Below are positions 56,354 to 64,000 of a DNA stretch of 64,000 nt, piece after piece (within the stretch, counting starts at the first letter, position 1; each line of letters begins with the position of its first letter). The position numbers were made by a program, and so were the translations under genes. This DNA is from Alphaproteobacteria bacterium (lineage in GTDB: Bacteria > Pseudomonadota > Alphaproteobacteria > Thalassobaculales > Thalassobaculaceae). The stretch covers positions 59,359 through 123,358 of the forward strand of contig JANSYS010000012.1 of the NCBI GenBank assembly GCA_024742275.1, written 5' to 3'. The notes below the pieces were generated by a model. It was not told where the DNA came from and ran no database searches. It worked only from the letters and a program-made list of their open reading frames with translations.

Positions 56354-58393
56354 ATGATTTGCGGCGTCACTCAGGGAATGGGAGGCGTTGGCCTCGCTCG
56401 GCATCTGTCGAGCGGGAAGAACGAGCTTGTCTTGACCGGTGCGTCTCGTGGGTTGATGTCGACCGAAATCGGGGATCAGGTGCGCGAACTGACCGGTCTG
56501 GTCAACCACGCCCGAACCGCTAAACCGCTTCTCCACGCTCACCTCGATCCCGAGCCGGGGCAGGCATGGTCCGAAGATGCGGCATCGCGCTTCTGGAGCC
56601 GCTTCGAGGTCGAACATAGGCTAGAGGGGCGTCCATTTGCATCTGTCTTTCATACCAAGCACGGAAGAAGGCACGAGCACCGCGTCTATGCTGGAATCGA
56701 TGATCTGGGACGCAAGATCAAGCTCAGCCACGACAAGATCGCCCGCGAATATATCTGCCGCCTTACCGAGTTCGAGGAAGGGCATCCCCTTCGAAAAGGT
56801 AAGCACAACCTCGCCGTCTTTAACCGGGCTGTTCGTGATGGGCGCCAAGATTTTGCCGCCGCTATCGAAGCCGCCGGGATGCTTGATGGGAAGCGCGCCA
56901 TCGCGCGCATGACGCCCGAAGAGAGGCTTCAGCAGGAACGAACGAGCATCAGTATCGAAGCGGTTCGGGCCGCTGCCCTGTCAGCCTATCGTCAGGCGGA
57001 CAATGGCGCAGCCTTTCGGGCAGCACTGGAAGCTTGCGGGCTACGGCTGGCACAGGGCGAGAAGCAAGTTCTGCTCATTGATCAAAGCGGATCGCATCAT
57101 GGCTTGAACCGCGTTCTGGCTAGTGCCGCGCGACAGGACGGCAGCGACCCGATCCGGGCAGCCGACAGCCGTGCGCTGCTCGCTGGTGTTGTGCTTCCTG
57201 CCCTTGCCGAGGTGAAGGAAGCCGGTCCTTTGCGCGACCCGTTTGGCTTCGCCGCGAAGCTTCCCGATCCGGCGAAAATGGCTGTCCGGTCTGCGCCCAG
57301 CCCGCGACTTGGCACCGGCGCCGAAGGGCAGGCTGCAAGCACATCTGGCGGTGCACCGGCAGCCTTCTTCGACATATTTGACGATAGAGATGAAATGGCG
57401 GCCGCCAAGGCGCTCAAACGTGCCAGCGACGCTGAAAGGAACCGGCGAACCGTTCTCGCATCGGTCAGTAGAAGTTCCAGCAACACCGACGCCGTTGACG
57501 CAGCCCGCGTGCTCGCGGAGCGGCTATTCAAAGGAGGCCAGAATGGCAGAACACATCCCATCCGGACGCAAGCACCAGTTGCCATTCACTTCCTGCGCCG
57601 GTTGCGCGCACTCCCTCATGTATCGCACCTCAAGCGGCTCGAGCCACCCGGACGTGACGATCTACTGCGCGCTCCTCCACGCCCTGGTCCACGAGCAGAA
57701 GAGCGACGAGTACATAACGATGTGCACGCGTCGGGAGGAAGAAGAGGAGAAGAGCGAAGCGGCCTGACCCCTGTCGAGAAACGTCTTCTCGCGCTACGCC
57801 GCCAGAACGGACGACTTCAGGAAACAATCGCAGCCGTTCCCTTTTCGCCTGCGGAACTGGACCGCGACAGGCTCATGTCGAGTGACCTCGCGCTCATCGA
57901 CCGGCAGGCCGAGCGGTTCCTGAAGGCCCGTGAGAAGGCGGAGAACCGTGTGCGGCGAATTGTGTCGGGCATCAGTTCTCTAGACCGCATGAAGCGCGCT
58001 CTCGGCCTTCCTGCCTCTGTGTACGAGCGTTTGTCCAGAGCCGAGGAGGCTCTCGAGAACGTCGTTGCCGATTCACAGGACCCAGAGACGCTGCAGGCGA
58101 GACGGAATGCGCTTCGCCAGGTCGTAGACCTGACCATCGCCACGCGGAAAGAAGAGAACGCCCGATTTGAGAGCGACGTTGCTCAGCCCGCACGGCAGAC
58201 GTTGGCACTCAATCTCCGGATTCAGCGAGCACTGAACGACGCCGACCAAGGGCTGATGGCCTGTAAATCGTTGAAGGAGATGCAGGTCGAAATGCGGAAG
58301 CGGATCGATGAAGAACGGCGCCGCCGCGAACAGGAGCTTCGCCGACAGGAGCAGTACCAGGCGAAGCAGACCAGAGGGCTTGTACCTCGATAA
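56354..58393 (+). CDS. Relaxase/mobilization nuclease (MobA/VirD2-like)
   Basis: 679 residues from ATG 56354. N-terminal relaxase domain with HAHLDPEPGQAW and the metal-binding histidine motif VFHTKHGRRHEHRVYAG (His100, 103, 107, 109). No Tyr lies in the first 111 residues, where the nicking Tyr of VirD2-like relaxases is normally found. A middle region is unremarkable. The C-terminal part (after about 475) is a long charged coiled coil ending in KRIDEERRRREQELRRQEQ. Residues about 397-475 are Arg/Pro-rich and coincide with a better-looking frame (see next entry), so this gene may really be two. Confidence 0.7.
   Translation: MICGVTQGMGGVGLARHLSSGKNELVLTGASRGLMSTEIGDQVRELTGLVNHARTAKPLLHAHLDPEPGQAWSEDAASRFWSRFEVEHRLEGRPFASVFHTKHGRRHEHRVYAGIDDLGRKIKLSHDKIAREYICRLTEFEEGHPLRKGKHNLAVFNRAVRDGRQDFAAAIEAAGMLDGKRAIARMTPEERLQQERTSISIEAVRAAALSAYRQADNGAAFRAALEACGLRLAQGEKQVLLIDQSGSHHGLNRVLASAARQDGSDPIRAADSRALLAGVVLPALAEVKEAGPLRDPFGFAAKLPDPAKMAVRSAPSPRLGTGAEGQAASTSGGAPAAFFDIFDDRDEMAAAKALKRASDAERNRRTVLASVSRSSSNTDAVDAARVLAERLFKGGQNGRTHPIRTQAPVAIHFLRRLRALPHVSHLKRLEPPGRDDLLRAPPRPGPRAEERRVHNDVHASGGRRGEERSGLTPVEKRLLALRRQNGRLQETIAAVPFSPAELDRDRLMSSDLALIDRQAERFLKAREKAENRVRRIVSGISSLDRMKRALGLPASVYERLSRAEEALENVVADSQDPETLQARRNALRQVVDLTIATRKEENARFESDVAQPARQTLALNLRIQRALNDADQGLMACKSLKEMQVEMRKRIDEERRRREQELRRQEQYQAKQTRGLVPR
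57543..57767 (+). CDS. Small Cys-rich protein overlapping the relaxase frame
   Basis: 74 residues in the +1 frame relative to the relaxase. It has a very strong ribosome site, AAAGGAGG, eight bases before ATG 57543. The product has Cys-Ala-Gly-Cys and two further Cys (TIYCALLHALVHEQKSDEY; ITMC), a possible zinc site, ending in a run of Glu. In contrast the relaxase frame here is low-complexity Arg/Pro. It looks like the truly coding frame for this stretch. Confidence 0.6.
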   Translation: MAEHIPSGRKHQLPFTSCAGCAHSLMYRTSSGSSHPDVTIYCALLHALVHEQKSDEYITMCTRREEEEEKSEAA

Positions 58394-58420
58394 CGCCGTC
58401 AAACTCGGAAGGACACAAAG

Positions 58421-59182
58421 ATGGACGACAGCGACTATACCGACGAACAGATTATCCGGATCCTGCGCTTAATCAGCAGGCAGGATATCGACAGCCTTGA
58501 CGCTCTCGATCTGAGCAGCATGACGATAGACCAGCGTGTCCGCGTTATCCGGCGTTGGCTTCAGATCAAGAGCGAGCGCGAGCTACAGCGCCGTGCAAAG
58601 TTGGCGGAGTGGGCTTTCCTGAAGCGCCACAAGGGCGATTCCGACAAGCCTGCGGAGATCGTGAGGGATTTCCTGACGAGCCAGGAATTCATCCTGGCGC
58701 TCGGCGTCTTTGCGGCAACGCTGGGGGTCGCAAGTGGCCTCGTTCACCTCGCGGTAGCCTATCGACAGGCGCGAACGATGGACCGTCAGCAAGCACGGAT
58801 ATTGACGGAGTATCTCGCTTCCAAACTGTCGGGCGGGCGCCGGGGAGTCGCTCACGCTGAGAATTTGCTGCCTAGCCTGCGCGCGTTCGCAAACGCGATC
58901 ACCCCGGAGCGAGCCCTTGAAGTTCTGGACATGAGGGAAGATCGCGTCAGGCGCTCCATTCCTGCCTTCAAGAGCGAGGGCACGGCTATAGAGGCCCACT
59001 ACAGGCGCACGCTGAGTCGGATTGGTGTCAGCCTTTCGGACATTTTCGTGAGCAGCGAGCCGTGGGCTCTTCCTTGGACTGAGGAGGGATTGCCCCCGCT
59101 TCCGGGTGCCTCTAAGAAGTCATCGACTTGCCCTCATCGATCCATTGGCAGTCAAACACAACACGGTCTCCTTGCTCCGTGA
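58421..59182 (+). CDS. Hypothetical single-pass membrane protein
   Basis: 253 residues, with GGAAGGACA before the ATG. N-terminal 80 residues are helical and charged (DEQIIRILRLISRQDIDSLDALDL). One membrane helix at about residues 93-115 (FILALGVFAATLGVASGLVHLAVAY) separates them from the remainder (RQARTMDRQQARILTEYLASKL). No recognised family. It follows the relaxase gene by 27 bases and could be mobilization-linked or independent. Confidence 0.6.
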   Translation: MDDSDYTDEQIIRILRLISRQDIDSLDALDLSSMTIDQRVRVIRRWLQIKSERELQRRAKLAEWAFLKRHKGDSDKPAEIVRDFLTSQEFILALGVFAATLGVASGLVHLAVAYRQARTMDRQQARILTEYLASKLSGGRRGVAHAENLLPSLRAFANAITPERALEVLDMREDRVRRSIPAFKSEGTAIEAHYRRTLSRIGVSLSDIFVSSEPWALPWTEEGLPPLPGASKKSSTCPHRSIGSQTQHGLLAP

Positions 59183-59368
59183 GCTTCTAGTGTCGACCGC
59201 CTAGTAATATGTCGTGATCGCCTGGCATTCCTCGAGTTTTGGGGGTGACGGGAATACCGGATGGAGGACGAAACCAAAGGTCTGATCCTTGGTGAAGGAG
59301 GGGGGCATCGCCCGCCACCCTCATATCCACCTGCAAGAACTCCGCAGACCAGTGAGCGCCGGTTGCGG

Positions 59369-59773
59369 TCAGCAGCTGATTGTCACGATGTTCCAGATAA
59401 CTCCCGTCGCGAGTGCGTCTGACATCACGCTGTCCGGGTGTGGGCCTTCCCCGCGCATCCGCTGTGCCCAAAGGGACAGCACGTAATCGGCCAACTGTCG
59501 GTCGTTCTTGAAAGACATCCTTGAGCAGGAAATTCGGATATCGTCGGATATGTACCCGGAAGCCTTAACCTGCTGAAGGGCAGCGAGTGCGCCAATGACG
59601 TAACCTCGGCAACCCGCAAGAACCTCCTCTCCCGGGACGTCGACGAAGCATGCACGCGTGAATTCAGCGGCTGTCATACTCACGGCAAGCGCAGGTCTGG
59701 CGGCCATGGCCTGGTGCGCAGAGAGCGAGACGGAAGCCGCCAGAGCGGTTGCGGCGAGAAATCGTTTGACCAT
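59369..59773 (-). CDS. Exported Rap1a/Tai-like protein
   Basis: 134 residues from ATG 59773. Signal peptide (VKRFLAATALAASVSLSAHQAMA). The mature part has MTAAEFTRACFVDVP, CRGYVIGALAALQQ and a final Cys, matching the small helical Rap1a/Tai immunity-protein fold with its CxGY motif. The family includes immunity proteins against type VI secreted amidases, but many exported members have no known toxin, and none is seen here. Confidence 0.55.
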   Translation of the reverse strand: MVKRFLAATALAASVSLSAHQAMAARPALAVSMTAAEFTRACFVDVPGEEVLAGCRGYVIGALAALQQVKASGYISDDIRISCSRMSFKNDRQLADYVLSLWAQRMRGEGPHPDSVMSDALATGVIWNIVTISC

Positions 59774-60051
59774 TGATGCCGTCAGTGAGGTTGGGGATCT
59801 GAGCCGCAACCGGATAGCCCGCGTTCATCCGAATCGTCCAGTCCTCAAATCTAACGCGCTGTGCCTGTTACATGGTCGACGTGATGGCAAATGGCTACTG
59901 AGATACCGAACTCAGCTTCAATGGTATGAAAATGCGCTGTAAGGTTAGTGACTGTAGGCAGTTGTCCTATCGTTTGTTGTGCGCACGCGGGTTCAGCTAT
60001 CATCTGCCTAGTTCTGAGGTAAGCGGTAATATTGCAATAAGGCAACCTAAG

Positions 60052-60633
60052 ATGTTTAGAGATATGCTCAATGAAATCGTAACGCTGGTAAAAAAAGATG
60101 GAACGGTTGCGAATGAAAAAATCAAGGCATTAGTGCAATCCAATAAAATATTCATGGACGATCCCAAGCTTCCGATTGAACCGGGCGACAGCTTGCTGCG
60201 TCTACTGCCATCCGGCCTTGTGGAAGAGTATATTGTTGTTGATCCGGGCTTTTATGCGGGTATGGGAGGCATAGTCCCGCACTTTCAAACTGTCGTTCGA
60301 AGAAGCGGGGCTTCACCAGCGCAAGCACACACGATCATCAATCATATTCAAGGCCAGAATGCCCGCATAAACATCGGATCTGTTGATCACTCCAAGAATG
60401 TAGCTATCGAAAATGAAACACCCGAAATATTTCAGTCACTAAGAGAAATATTATCTAAATCCAATATTCAAGATGGTGAAAGAGACGCGCTCAGCACAGC
60501 AATTGAGAAAATGGAGCGGTCGTATCCGGGGGGAACGTTCAAGGACTCCTACGTTAATTTTATGTCTCTGGCGGCAAATCACGTAGCGGTTTTCGGTCCC
60601 CTTTTGGGGGGCTTGGCCTCATTGCTGCGCTGA
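60052..60633 (+). CDS. Cargo protein of unknown function
   Basis: 193 residues from ATG 60052; a longer reading from ATG 59926 adds a poor N-terminus. The N-terminal ~90 residues form a beta-rich domain with MDDPKLPIEPGDSLLRLLPSGLVEEYIVVDPGF, then a linker through NIGSVDHSKNV and a helical C-terminus ending in the apolar segment AVFGPLLGGLASLLR. Base composition is lower in GC than neighbours. I cannot name a family. Confidence 0.55.
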   Translation: MFRDMLNEIVTLVKKDGTVANEKIKALVQSNKIFMDDPKLPIEPGDSLLRLLPSGLVEEYIVVDPGFYAGMGGIVPHFQTVVRRSGASPAQAHTIINHIQGQNARINIGSVDHSKNVAIENETPEIFQSLREILSKSNIQDGERDALSTAIEKMERSYPGGTFKDSYVNFMSLAANHVAVFGPLLGGLASLLR

Positions 60634-60723
60634 ACGTTTTGCGGGACTTCGGTCGACGCCATGATCGTTCAGGCTCAAGGTGCCTTGATCATCCGCCACC
60701 GACTGTTTCACAGAGGAGGTATC

Positions 60724-61188
60724 ATGATGTGGACGGAAGTCAATTTTGGGAAGTGGGCCGGAAAAGGGAAGACGCTTCCACAAATTCTTGTCGCCGATCC
60801 AGACTGGTTCTTCTGGGCTATTGACCAGAAGGTGTTTAAAGGTGCGCTGGCTGGTGAGGCTGCTACGCTGGCTAGGCGCGCGAGTGCTATTAAACTGCCG
60901 TCTGGGTTGGCTGCCACCCATTGCGTACAGCATTGGATGACGCCTGACGGCAAGTATTCGCATTTCGAACTTATCGACAAAGATCAAGGCGCGCATTTCG
61001 GATCTAGCTCCGAAGTTCGCCAAGCGACCTTGAACCTAAAATATCCCCGCACGATAGCCCAATATGATAAATTGGGATGCAGGCATATGATCAACGGATT
61101 AAAGAGTTATTGGTTTGACGGGAAGGCCTTCACTAAATCTAGAGTTGAGACGTTCTTCGATGACCATTCCAATTTCGTGAACCCCTGA
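60724..61188 (+). CDS. Small cargo protein, DUF3820-like start
   Basis: 154 residues from ATG 60724, chosen because GAGGAGGTATC lies just upstream. The opening NFGKWAGKGKTLPQILVADPDWFFWAI resembles the quaternary GK-x-K-G-K-T-L pattern of DUF3820-type proteins also found attached to exonucleases. The remainder (HCVQHWMTPDGKYSHFELID) is unrecognised. Role unknown. Confidence 0.6.
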   Translation: MMWTEVNFGKWAGKGKTLPQILVADPDWFFWAIDQKVFKGALAGEAATLARRASAIKLPSGLAATHCVQHWMTPDGKYSHFELIDKDQGAHFGSSSEVRQATLNLKYPRTIAQYDKLGCRHMINGLKSYWFDGKAFTKSRVETFFDDHSNFVNP

Positions 61189-61770
61189 TAACGCACCTGG
61201 GCCGACCGGTATTTTCTTAGCAAGCCGAGGTCGCTGCCATCCCCCTCGCCGAAATATCGGTTGTGCGGCGCTGTATGCCGCGAGAGTGCGGCGTATCGGC
61301 ATTCCAGAAATCCGGTATCTGGAGCTGGTTGGCAATCCAGCCAGAGTTCGCCACATCCGACCAGGACCACCGCCCATGTTCTGCACCGGCAGCCTCACTC
61401 TTCTCGCGTCCATAAACGAGATCGGGGATAATATCACCTGCTTCTGATGACCTAGCTCCCTGGATCGGAAGAATGGGCAAGATGGGACAGGCTGCGCACA
61501 TACCGTTTCCGGTGATTGAGCGCCAGATGAACTGCTATCCGGTTCTTCCATCCGGAACTCAGATGCTATCAGTGAGAGCGCTTCTGGCGGGTTGGCCACC
61601 GGAGTTCGCTGCCTAGTGACTTAAGGTGCGGGAGCCTTGGAATCAGATCAGCGAAGTGTCGCGCTTCAGCGCGTCACGGAGCGCACGGCGAAGCCGCTGC
61701 GGAGCCCCCATGTGGGGGGCAGAGCAGATCGCCTTTGGCGGGGGGAGATAGAAACCGATCACCGGAGTAC
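61189..61770. other. Intergenic region with inverted repeats
   Basis: About 580 bases between two convergent genes with no convincing coding frame. It contains short inverted repeats, including GCCCCC-ATGTG-GGGGGC (61704-61720) and a run of GCGC-rich palindromes near 61655-61700. These may be a transcription end or part of a rolling-circle origin. Confidence 0.4.
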
Positions 61771-63831
61771 CTAGGCCGCCTCTAGACGGGCGTCCTCGAC
61801 CAGTTCCATGACCCGGTGCCTCTTTCTCTCGACCCATTCAGTCCACTGTGGCAGGCCTTGTCGGCTCAGGATCACCGTGGCGATGCTATGAGCGGCAAGC
61901 CAGGCTGGGCATGTGGGGTCGACAGGAGGCAGCGAAGCGGCCTCCCTTGGATAAATAGCCCTAAGTGTAACTTTTTGGGTAGTAAGGTCTTCCTCTTCCT
62001 TCTTTCTAATGGCCAAGGCCGACCGACTTTCAGGTTTATACTCCTGAAGGTGCAGAGGGACTTCGTCGTTGGTGCGAGTATCGATAATCCCGACCGGCTT
62101 CATCCGGGAGCGCCCATATTCAGTGACCGTCTCCTCAGACCGAAGACTCAGACGGGTACCGTCGCCCATCGTCCGGAAAGCGCCCATCGCAATCAACGCA
62201 TCACCATATAAGGTCGCCTTATATGCCTTAGGTGCAGACTGGGCTGACTCTATCAGATGCTTTGCTTCTGAGTGGCGGGGAGGAAGCGCCGGGGCTTCTC
62301 CCTCTTCGTTCCATGTGAACAACTTCTGCCACGCCGTCTGGACGCCATGCACGCCAATGAACGAAAAGGACCGGACTTGTCGCGCATTGGCCCATGCCCG
62401 AAACCGCTCATTGTTCTCGCCGATCAGGTGGTCTTCGTCTGTTTCAACGTCTGGGGCTTCATAGCTCGTGCCGACCGATTTCAGAAGGTATTTCATCACA
62501 TAGCTGGCCGGTGACGACGCCTTCATTCTTCTGCCGTCCCGCATCGTGATTTCGTGCGTGTTCTTTTCGATGATCGCAAGCTCGCTCTGTGGGGCTGGGG
62601 CAAGGTCTTCAAGGATTTCGGCAAGCACTTCTTTGGTGCTTCGGCCGCCAGTCTCTGAGGGCAGCCAGAGAATAAAATGAAGGTGAGGGGTGCCATCTTG
62701 ATGGGGCTCGACTACACGAATTCCGAACGCATTTGTCAGTTGGTCGTGTTTCCAGATCCTGGCACGCGCATTCTTCCATAGCCCCTGGATCGCGAGATGC
62801 TGAGCGGCGGGGCCAAACTCCCGTCGCCATCTCTGGTTCGCTCGCCCATGATGCGAGCTAAACGGATGATATTCACCGGGTAGAGTGATGGTGCCGAAGA
62901 AGGCGGTGTAGCCCAGGCGTTCTGCGACACTCTCCATACCTTTTACCTGGGCATACAGCCGAGCCTGTCGAGCATTCAACGCGTTGTTGCGAATGTCCAA
63001 AAGCGAAACCGTCGTTCCGTCGAAATCAATCACCTGGTCGTTGAGCCAGGCGCTTTGCCTAGCCTGCCGCAGCCGCCAAGCTGTCAGTGTGTATTCCGAA
63101 ACATATTTGCAGGTCGGATTGGCGAGTCGGAAGGCGATGTCATAATACGATTGAGCGGCCTTGACCTCCCGTCGAAGCCGTCGCAGTTGCCACCGGGGGC
63201 AAGATTGCTCCGCTTCATCGATAGCGTCGAGTTCGATGCCCTTCACTTCAGCGTGCAACAATGCGTTTGCAGCCCTCACCTCTGCGCGCGCGCGCATCTC
63301 ATCTTCGTCGCCGCGCACGTACATCTCCCCGTCGCTTGTAAGAACACCAGGCGGAGCCTTGATATCCTTCTCGAATTTGTCGCGGAGCACCGTGATCTTT
63401 TTCTCAACATAGAATTCTACGAAGGTCGGTCGATTAGCGCAGTAGACGATTGGTCCTTCGAGATCGGCTCGTAGCTCTTCGAGCTTCTGGCCCTTCATGT
63501 CGCAGATCGTCAGAAGAGCCTCGATATATAAATCTGGAAGCCGAGCGATTTCGTCGAGGTCGTCGAGAGCCTGCAACCGCATGGCCTGTGCTTTCTTGAG
63601 CCAGCGCTTCTCAAGTTCTTCAGGACGGGAGATCCAGTCGTTGGTCGCACGATCGTTTGCGACCTTCCGTAGCGCCGCCGATAGGTCGGAGGAATTGGTG
63701 TGGAAGCTTGCGGTTCGGCGTAGGCGCTCTAGGTCCCGCGAGGACGCGCTTTCGACAAGACGAAGCAAGTTGTCGTTGTCGCTAGTGGTACTATCTCCAA
63801 AAAAATTGACAGCGTGAACAGAGTTATTCAT
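61771..63831 (-). CDS. HUH-type rolling-circle replication protein
   Basis: 686 residues. Similar in plan to bacteriophage replication gene A proteins (replication endonuclease). The metal motif is at about 377-385 (EPHQDGTPHLHF, His-x-His), and a twin-tyrosine pattern SYVMKYLLKS follows at Tyr444 and Tyr448, as in superfamily I Rep proteins that use two tyrosines. The N-terminal 300 residues are helical. It suggests the element can replicate as a rolling circle after excision. The IS end lies 31 bases upstream of its ATG. Confidence 0.8.
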   Translation of the reverse strand: MNNSVHAVNFFGDSTTSDNDNLLRLVESASSRDLERLRRTASFHTNSSDLSAALRKVANDRATNDWISRPEELEKRWLKKAQAMRLQALDDLDEIARLPDLYIEALLTICDMKGQKLEELRADLEGPIVYCANRPTFVEFYVEKKITVLRDKFEKDIKAPPGVLTSDGEMYVRGDEDEMRARAEVRAANALLHAEVKGIELDAIDEAEQSCPRWQLRRLRREVKAAQSYYDIAFRLANPTCKYVSEYTLTAWRLRQARQSAWLNDQVIDFDGTTVSLLDIRNNALNARQARLYAQVKGMESVAERLGYTAFFGTITLPGEYHPFSSHHGRANQRWRREFGPAAQHLAIQGLWKNARARIWKHDQLTNAFGIRVVEPHQDGTPHLHFILWLPSETGGRSTKEVLAEILEDLAPAPQSELAIIEKNTHEITMRDGRRMKASSPASYVMKYLLKSVGTSYEAPDVETDEDHLIGENNERFRAWANARQVRSFSFIGVHGVQTAWQKLFTWNEEGEAPALPPRHSEAKHLIESAQSAPKAYKATLYGDALIAMGAFRTMGDGTRLSLRSEETVTEYGRSRMKPVGIIDTRTNDEVPLHLQEYKPESRSALAIRKKEEEDLTTQKVTLRAIYPREAASLPPVDPTCPAWLAAHSIATVILSRQGLPQWTEWVERKRHRVMELVEDARLEAA

Positions 63832-63861
63832 AAATGGATCCTAGCAAGCCGAAAGGAGACC

Positions 63862-64000
63862 TGAACCGCGCCGGGTTTGCCGGAGGCTGATTTCGGTTAG
63901 TTACGCGGCCATGGGTTCAGCGTCCAGAGCGGCGTAGAAGTTGGCCTCGGCTTCGGCGGGCGGGATGTTCCCGATGGGCTCCAGCAGGCGGCGGTTGTTG
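63862..64000 (-). mobile_element. IS3-family insertion sequence (one end only)
   Basis: A terminal inverted repeat begins at 63862 (TGAACCGCGCCGGGTTTGCC), as in IS3-family ends that start with TG. The transposase C-terminus follows. The other end is outside the window. Confidence 0.7.
63901..64000 (-). CDS. IS3-family transposase, C-terminal end (partial)
   Basis: The last 32 residues before TAA at 63903-63901: NNRRLLEPIGNIPPAEAEAN then FYAALDAEPMAA. This is the usual ending of IS3-family OrfB transposases after the DDE core (the NxxRxL and PPAE motifs). The rest lies beyond the window. Confidence 0.8.
   Translation of the reverse strand, partial: NNRRLLEPIGNIPPAEAEANFYAALDAEPMAA

Larger units (their letters stand above)
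47944..64000. mobile_element. Integrative mobilizable element inserted at tRNA-Thr (partial, left portion)
   Basis: Bounded on the left by a tRNA-Thr 3' fragment and a tyrosine integrase. Contents in order: integrase, Type ISP restriction-modification enzyme, HNH protein, candidate oriT, mobC, relaxase, cargo genes, HUH replication protein, then an IS3-family insertion. Composition is patchy and more AT-rich in places than the chromosome to the left. No type IV secretion genes are seen in the window, so it would need a helper to transfer. The right end lies beyond 64000. Confidence 0.8.

Noticed and set aside
61099..61599. 166-residue minus-strand frame
   Set aside because: No ribosome site, a Pro/Ser/Arg-rich product, overlap with the 3' end of the gene ending at 61188, and no motif.

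Overview
The window looks like chromosomal DNA of a GC-rich alphaproteobacterium, most likely a Rhodospirillales-type organism. The basis is gene content and order: serC-serA, a small membrane protein divergent from an RluD-type pseudouridine synthase followed by rpoH, hisZ-purA, and glyQ-glyS next to pyruvate phosphate dikinase. The genus is not resolved. The left 47.9 kb is core and accessory chromosome. The last 16 kb is an integrated mobilizable element that runs off the right edge.

Positions 1-8.4 kb hold the start of a peptide ABC-transporter binding protein, a methyl-accepting chemotaxis protein, the serine pathway genes serC and serA with a possible structured serC leader, and a four-gene cluster of two tail-collar (microcystin-dependent-type) proteins flanked by two related small proteins. 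Divergent from that cluster, 8.8-14.8 kb encodes a 2000-residue predicted type I secreted protein: DUF4347, eleven Ig-like repeats of about 100 residues, a Gly/Ser/Thr linker and RTX calcium-binding repeats.

Positions 14.8-41.3 kb are mostly housekeeping. They include a pseudouridine synthase, the heat-shock sigma factor RpoH, purA and hisZ, a three-gene acyl-CoA oxidation cluster, glycyl-tRNA synthetase (glyQS), ppdK, an isochorismatase-like hydrolase, a Nudix/UxaA pair, a MarR-GNAT fusion regulator with a palindromic operator, an SDR, a DUF3108 protein, two proteins I do not recognise and an EamA transporter. A tail-anchored pseudokinase-like protein with a small membrane partner (17.4-19.9 kb) stands out.

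Positions 41.7-47.8 kb form a heme-iron locus: an IsdG-type monooxygenase divergent from a TonB-dependent heme receptor, then hmuTUV, and convergent to these fur with a coupled small gene. Fur-box-like sites lie between the monooxygenase and the receptor and upstream of fur.

At 47.94 kb the 3' half of a tRNA-Thr(UGU) gene marks an attachment site, followed directly by a tyrosine integrase. The element carries a single-chain Type ISP restriction-modification enzyme, an HNH protein, a candidate oriT, mobC and a relaxase gene (with a small well-initiated ORF overlapping it in another frame), several cargo genes of unknown role including a Rap1a/Tai-like exported protein, and a rolling-circle-type HUH replication protein. 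An IS3-family element whose end lies about 30 bp upstream of the replication gene is cut by the window edge. No CRISPR array, rRNA or intact tRNA was seen.
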